From: Thioalkalivibrio paradoxus ARh 1
Lineage (GTDB): Bacteria > Pseudomonadota > Gammaproteobacteria > Ectothiorhodospirales > Ectothiorhodospiraceae
DNA: 64,000 nt
Direction of reading: 5' to 3'
Assembly (NCBI RefSeq): GCF_000227685.2
Contig: NZ_CP007029.1
Location: forward strand, 3,198,501 to 3,262,500
The translations under genes were made by a program, and so were the position numbers. Position 1 is the first letter of the stretch, and every line of letters begins with the position of its first letter. The notes under the pieces are model-generated. The model worked only from the letters and a program-made list of their open reading frames with translations, made no database searches and was not told the origin of the DNA. Positions 63,145 to 64,000 of the stretch are shown in pieces.

Positions 63145-64000
63145 TCAGGCCGTGGCCACCGCCTGCCGGCGCGCGAGCAGGAATTGGTTCATGATGGCCC
63201 GCAGCGCCGCCGGCTTCACCGGCTTGCGCATGGTGGCGAGCTCCAGGCTGCGCACCCGCTCGCGCACCTCCTCGCCGTAATCCGCCGTGACCACCACGGC
63301 CGGGATGTCGCCCCAGCGCTCGCGCAGCGCGGCGATGCTCTTCAGGCCGGCGTCCTGGCCATCGAGATGGAAATCCACCAACATCAGATCCGGCGGGCGT
63401 CCCGCCTGCTCCATGACGGCCAGCGCGCCGGCGGTGTCGGCGGTGTCGGCGGCCGTGACGGCGCAGGCCCAGCCCTCGAGCAACTGGGACATGCCCTCGA
63501 GAATGCTGTGCTCGTTGTCCACGCAGAGCACCAGCGCCTGGTGGAGGCGCGCGCCGAGCTCACGGCGATTGGCACTTCGGCGGCGAACATCGAGCCGCGG
63601 CCGAACTCGGACTGCACGCGGATCTCGTGGCGGAGCGCCCGCGCCATGCGCTGCACGATGGCGGGCCCGAGGCCCATGCCCTTGGCGCCGAACTCGTCGC
63701 GCGGCTGGAAGCGCCGGAATTCCTCGAAAATGTCCCGCTCGAGATGCTCCGCCGGGATGCAGGGGCCGGTGTCCCAGACCTGGATGGAGAGGAACTGGCC
63801 ATGCCGGCGGCAGCCTAGCAGGACGCGGCCCTGGCGCGTGTAGCGCGGCGCGTTGGAAAGGAAGTTCTGCAGGATGCGGCGCAGGAACTGGCGATCCGAG
63901 TGCACCGTGACGCTGCCGGGAACGGCGGGGAACTCGATGCCGCGCTGGCGCGCGATGAGGCTGAAGTCTAAACGATAGGAAATCCAACCGCCTTCACCGC
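63145..64000 (-). pseudogene. Hybrid histidine kinase (ATPase domain plus receiver), frameshifted and cut by the window end
   Basis: The histidine-kinase ATPase domain reads in one frame: RRILQNFLSNAPRYTRQGRV (N-box), VWDTGPCIPAEHL, then GAKGMGLGPAIVQRMARAL and GRGSMFAAEVPIA. The receiver domain reads in another: LVLCVDNEHSILEGMSQLLE, LMLVDFHLDGQDAG (phosphoacceptor Asp), VVVTADYGEE and MRKPVKPAALRAIMNQFLLA. The shift falls in the linker at a GCGCGCGC run (63547-63554). The family normally encodes these as one protein. The N-terminal sensor part lies beyond base 64000. Confidence 0.75.

Overview
The window is high-GC DNA of a Gram-negative gammaproteobacterium. The evidence is a PilMNOPQ type IV pilus secretin operon divergent from a PBP1A gene, BolA, TatD, PepN, a DamX-like SPOR protein, a BtuB outer-membrane receptor and a 620-residue RpoD. 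The gene style resembles the Ectothiorhodospiraceae/Chromatiales, but that placement is inference. The first 42.6 kb is core chromosome, followed by a 17.2 kb integrated element (42621-59868) and then about 4 kb of decayed or accessory sequence.

Core, 1-26 kb. The window opens with the end of a ThiF/MoeB-type gene, pepN, tatD, bolA, a phosphodiesterase, a sugar-kinase-like gene and small genes. Next come aroK, a large Ig-like lipoprotein gene and pilQ-P-O-N-M, all leftward. ponA runs divergently to the right, followed by an unrecognised gene and convergent hemE. yqeY and rpsU lead to aroB-dgt-damX. The usual pil-aroK-aroB-damX cluster is split here by about 13 kb. The usual rpsU-dnaG-rpoD cluster is split by about 17 kb.

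At least four full or near-full copies and two degraded copies of a roughly 200-bp palindrome-rich repeat lie between genes. In several cases the CTAA or CTAG at the repeat end is the stop codon of the neighbouring gene.

Cobalamin locus, 26.2-38.3 kb. A cobalamin riboswitch precedes btuB, which is followed in the same direction by cobO, cbiB, cobD, cobQ, cobU, cobT, cobC, cobS and the uptake genes btuF, btuC and btuD. Most junctions are ATGA or GTGA overlaps. This set imports B12 or cobinamide, adenosylates it, amidates it, and attaches the aminopropanol linker and nucleotide loop. No corrin-ring genes are in view. dnaG and rpoD follow to the right, with a sigma32-like and an extended -10 promoter before rpoD.

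Integrated element, 42.6-59.9 kb. It sits in a tRNA-Ile2(CAU) gene with a 49-bp direct repeat at both ends and mirrored TGTAAGCA-type sites just inside each end. It carries a tyrosine integrase, a small HTH protein, a replication block (TOPRIM primase-like protein, RepA-like ATPase, SSB) with a dense GTTGCA iteron-like cluster, many coupled small genes, an 828-residue tape-measure-like protein with a lytic transglycosylase domain, a HigB/HigA-type toxin-antitoxin pair, a terminase-small-subunit-like gene, a superinfection-immunity-like membrane protein and a secreted DUF1566-type protein. I see no capsid, portal, large terminase, tail-sheath, baseplate or lysis genes. It looks more like a phage satellite or reduced prophage than a complete phage. 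Beyond its right end are a decayed DNA methyltransferase fragment, an unrecognised exported protein, and a frameshifted histidine kinase/receiver gene that runs off the window.
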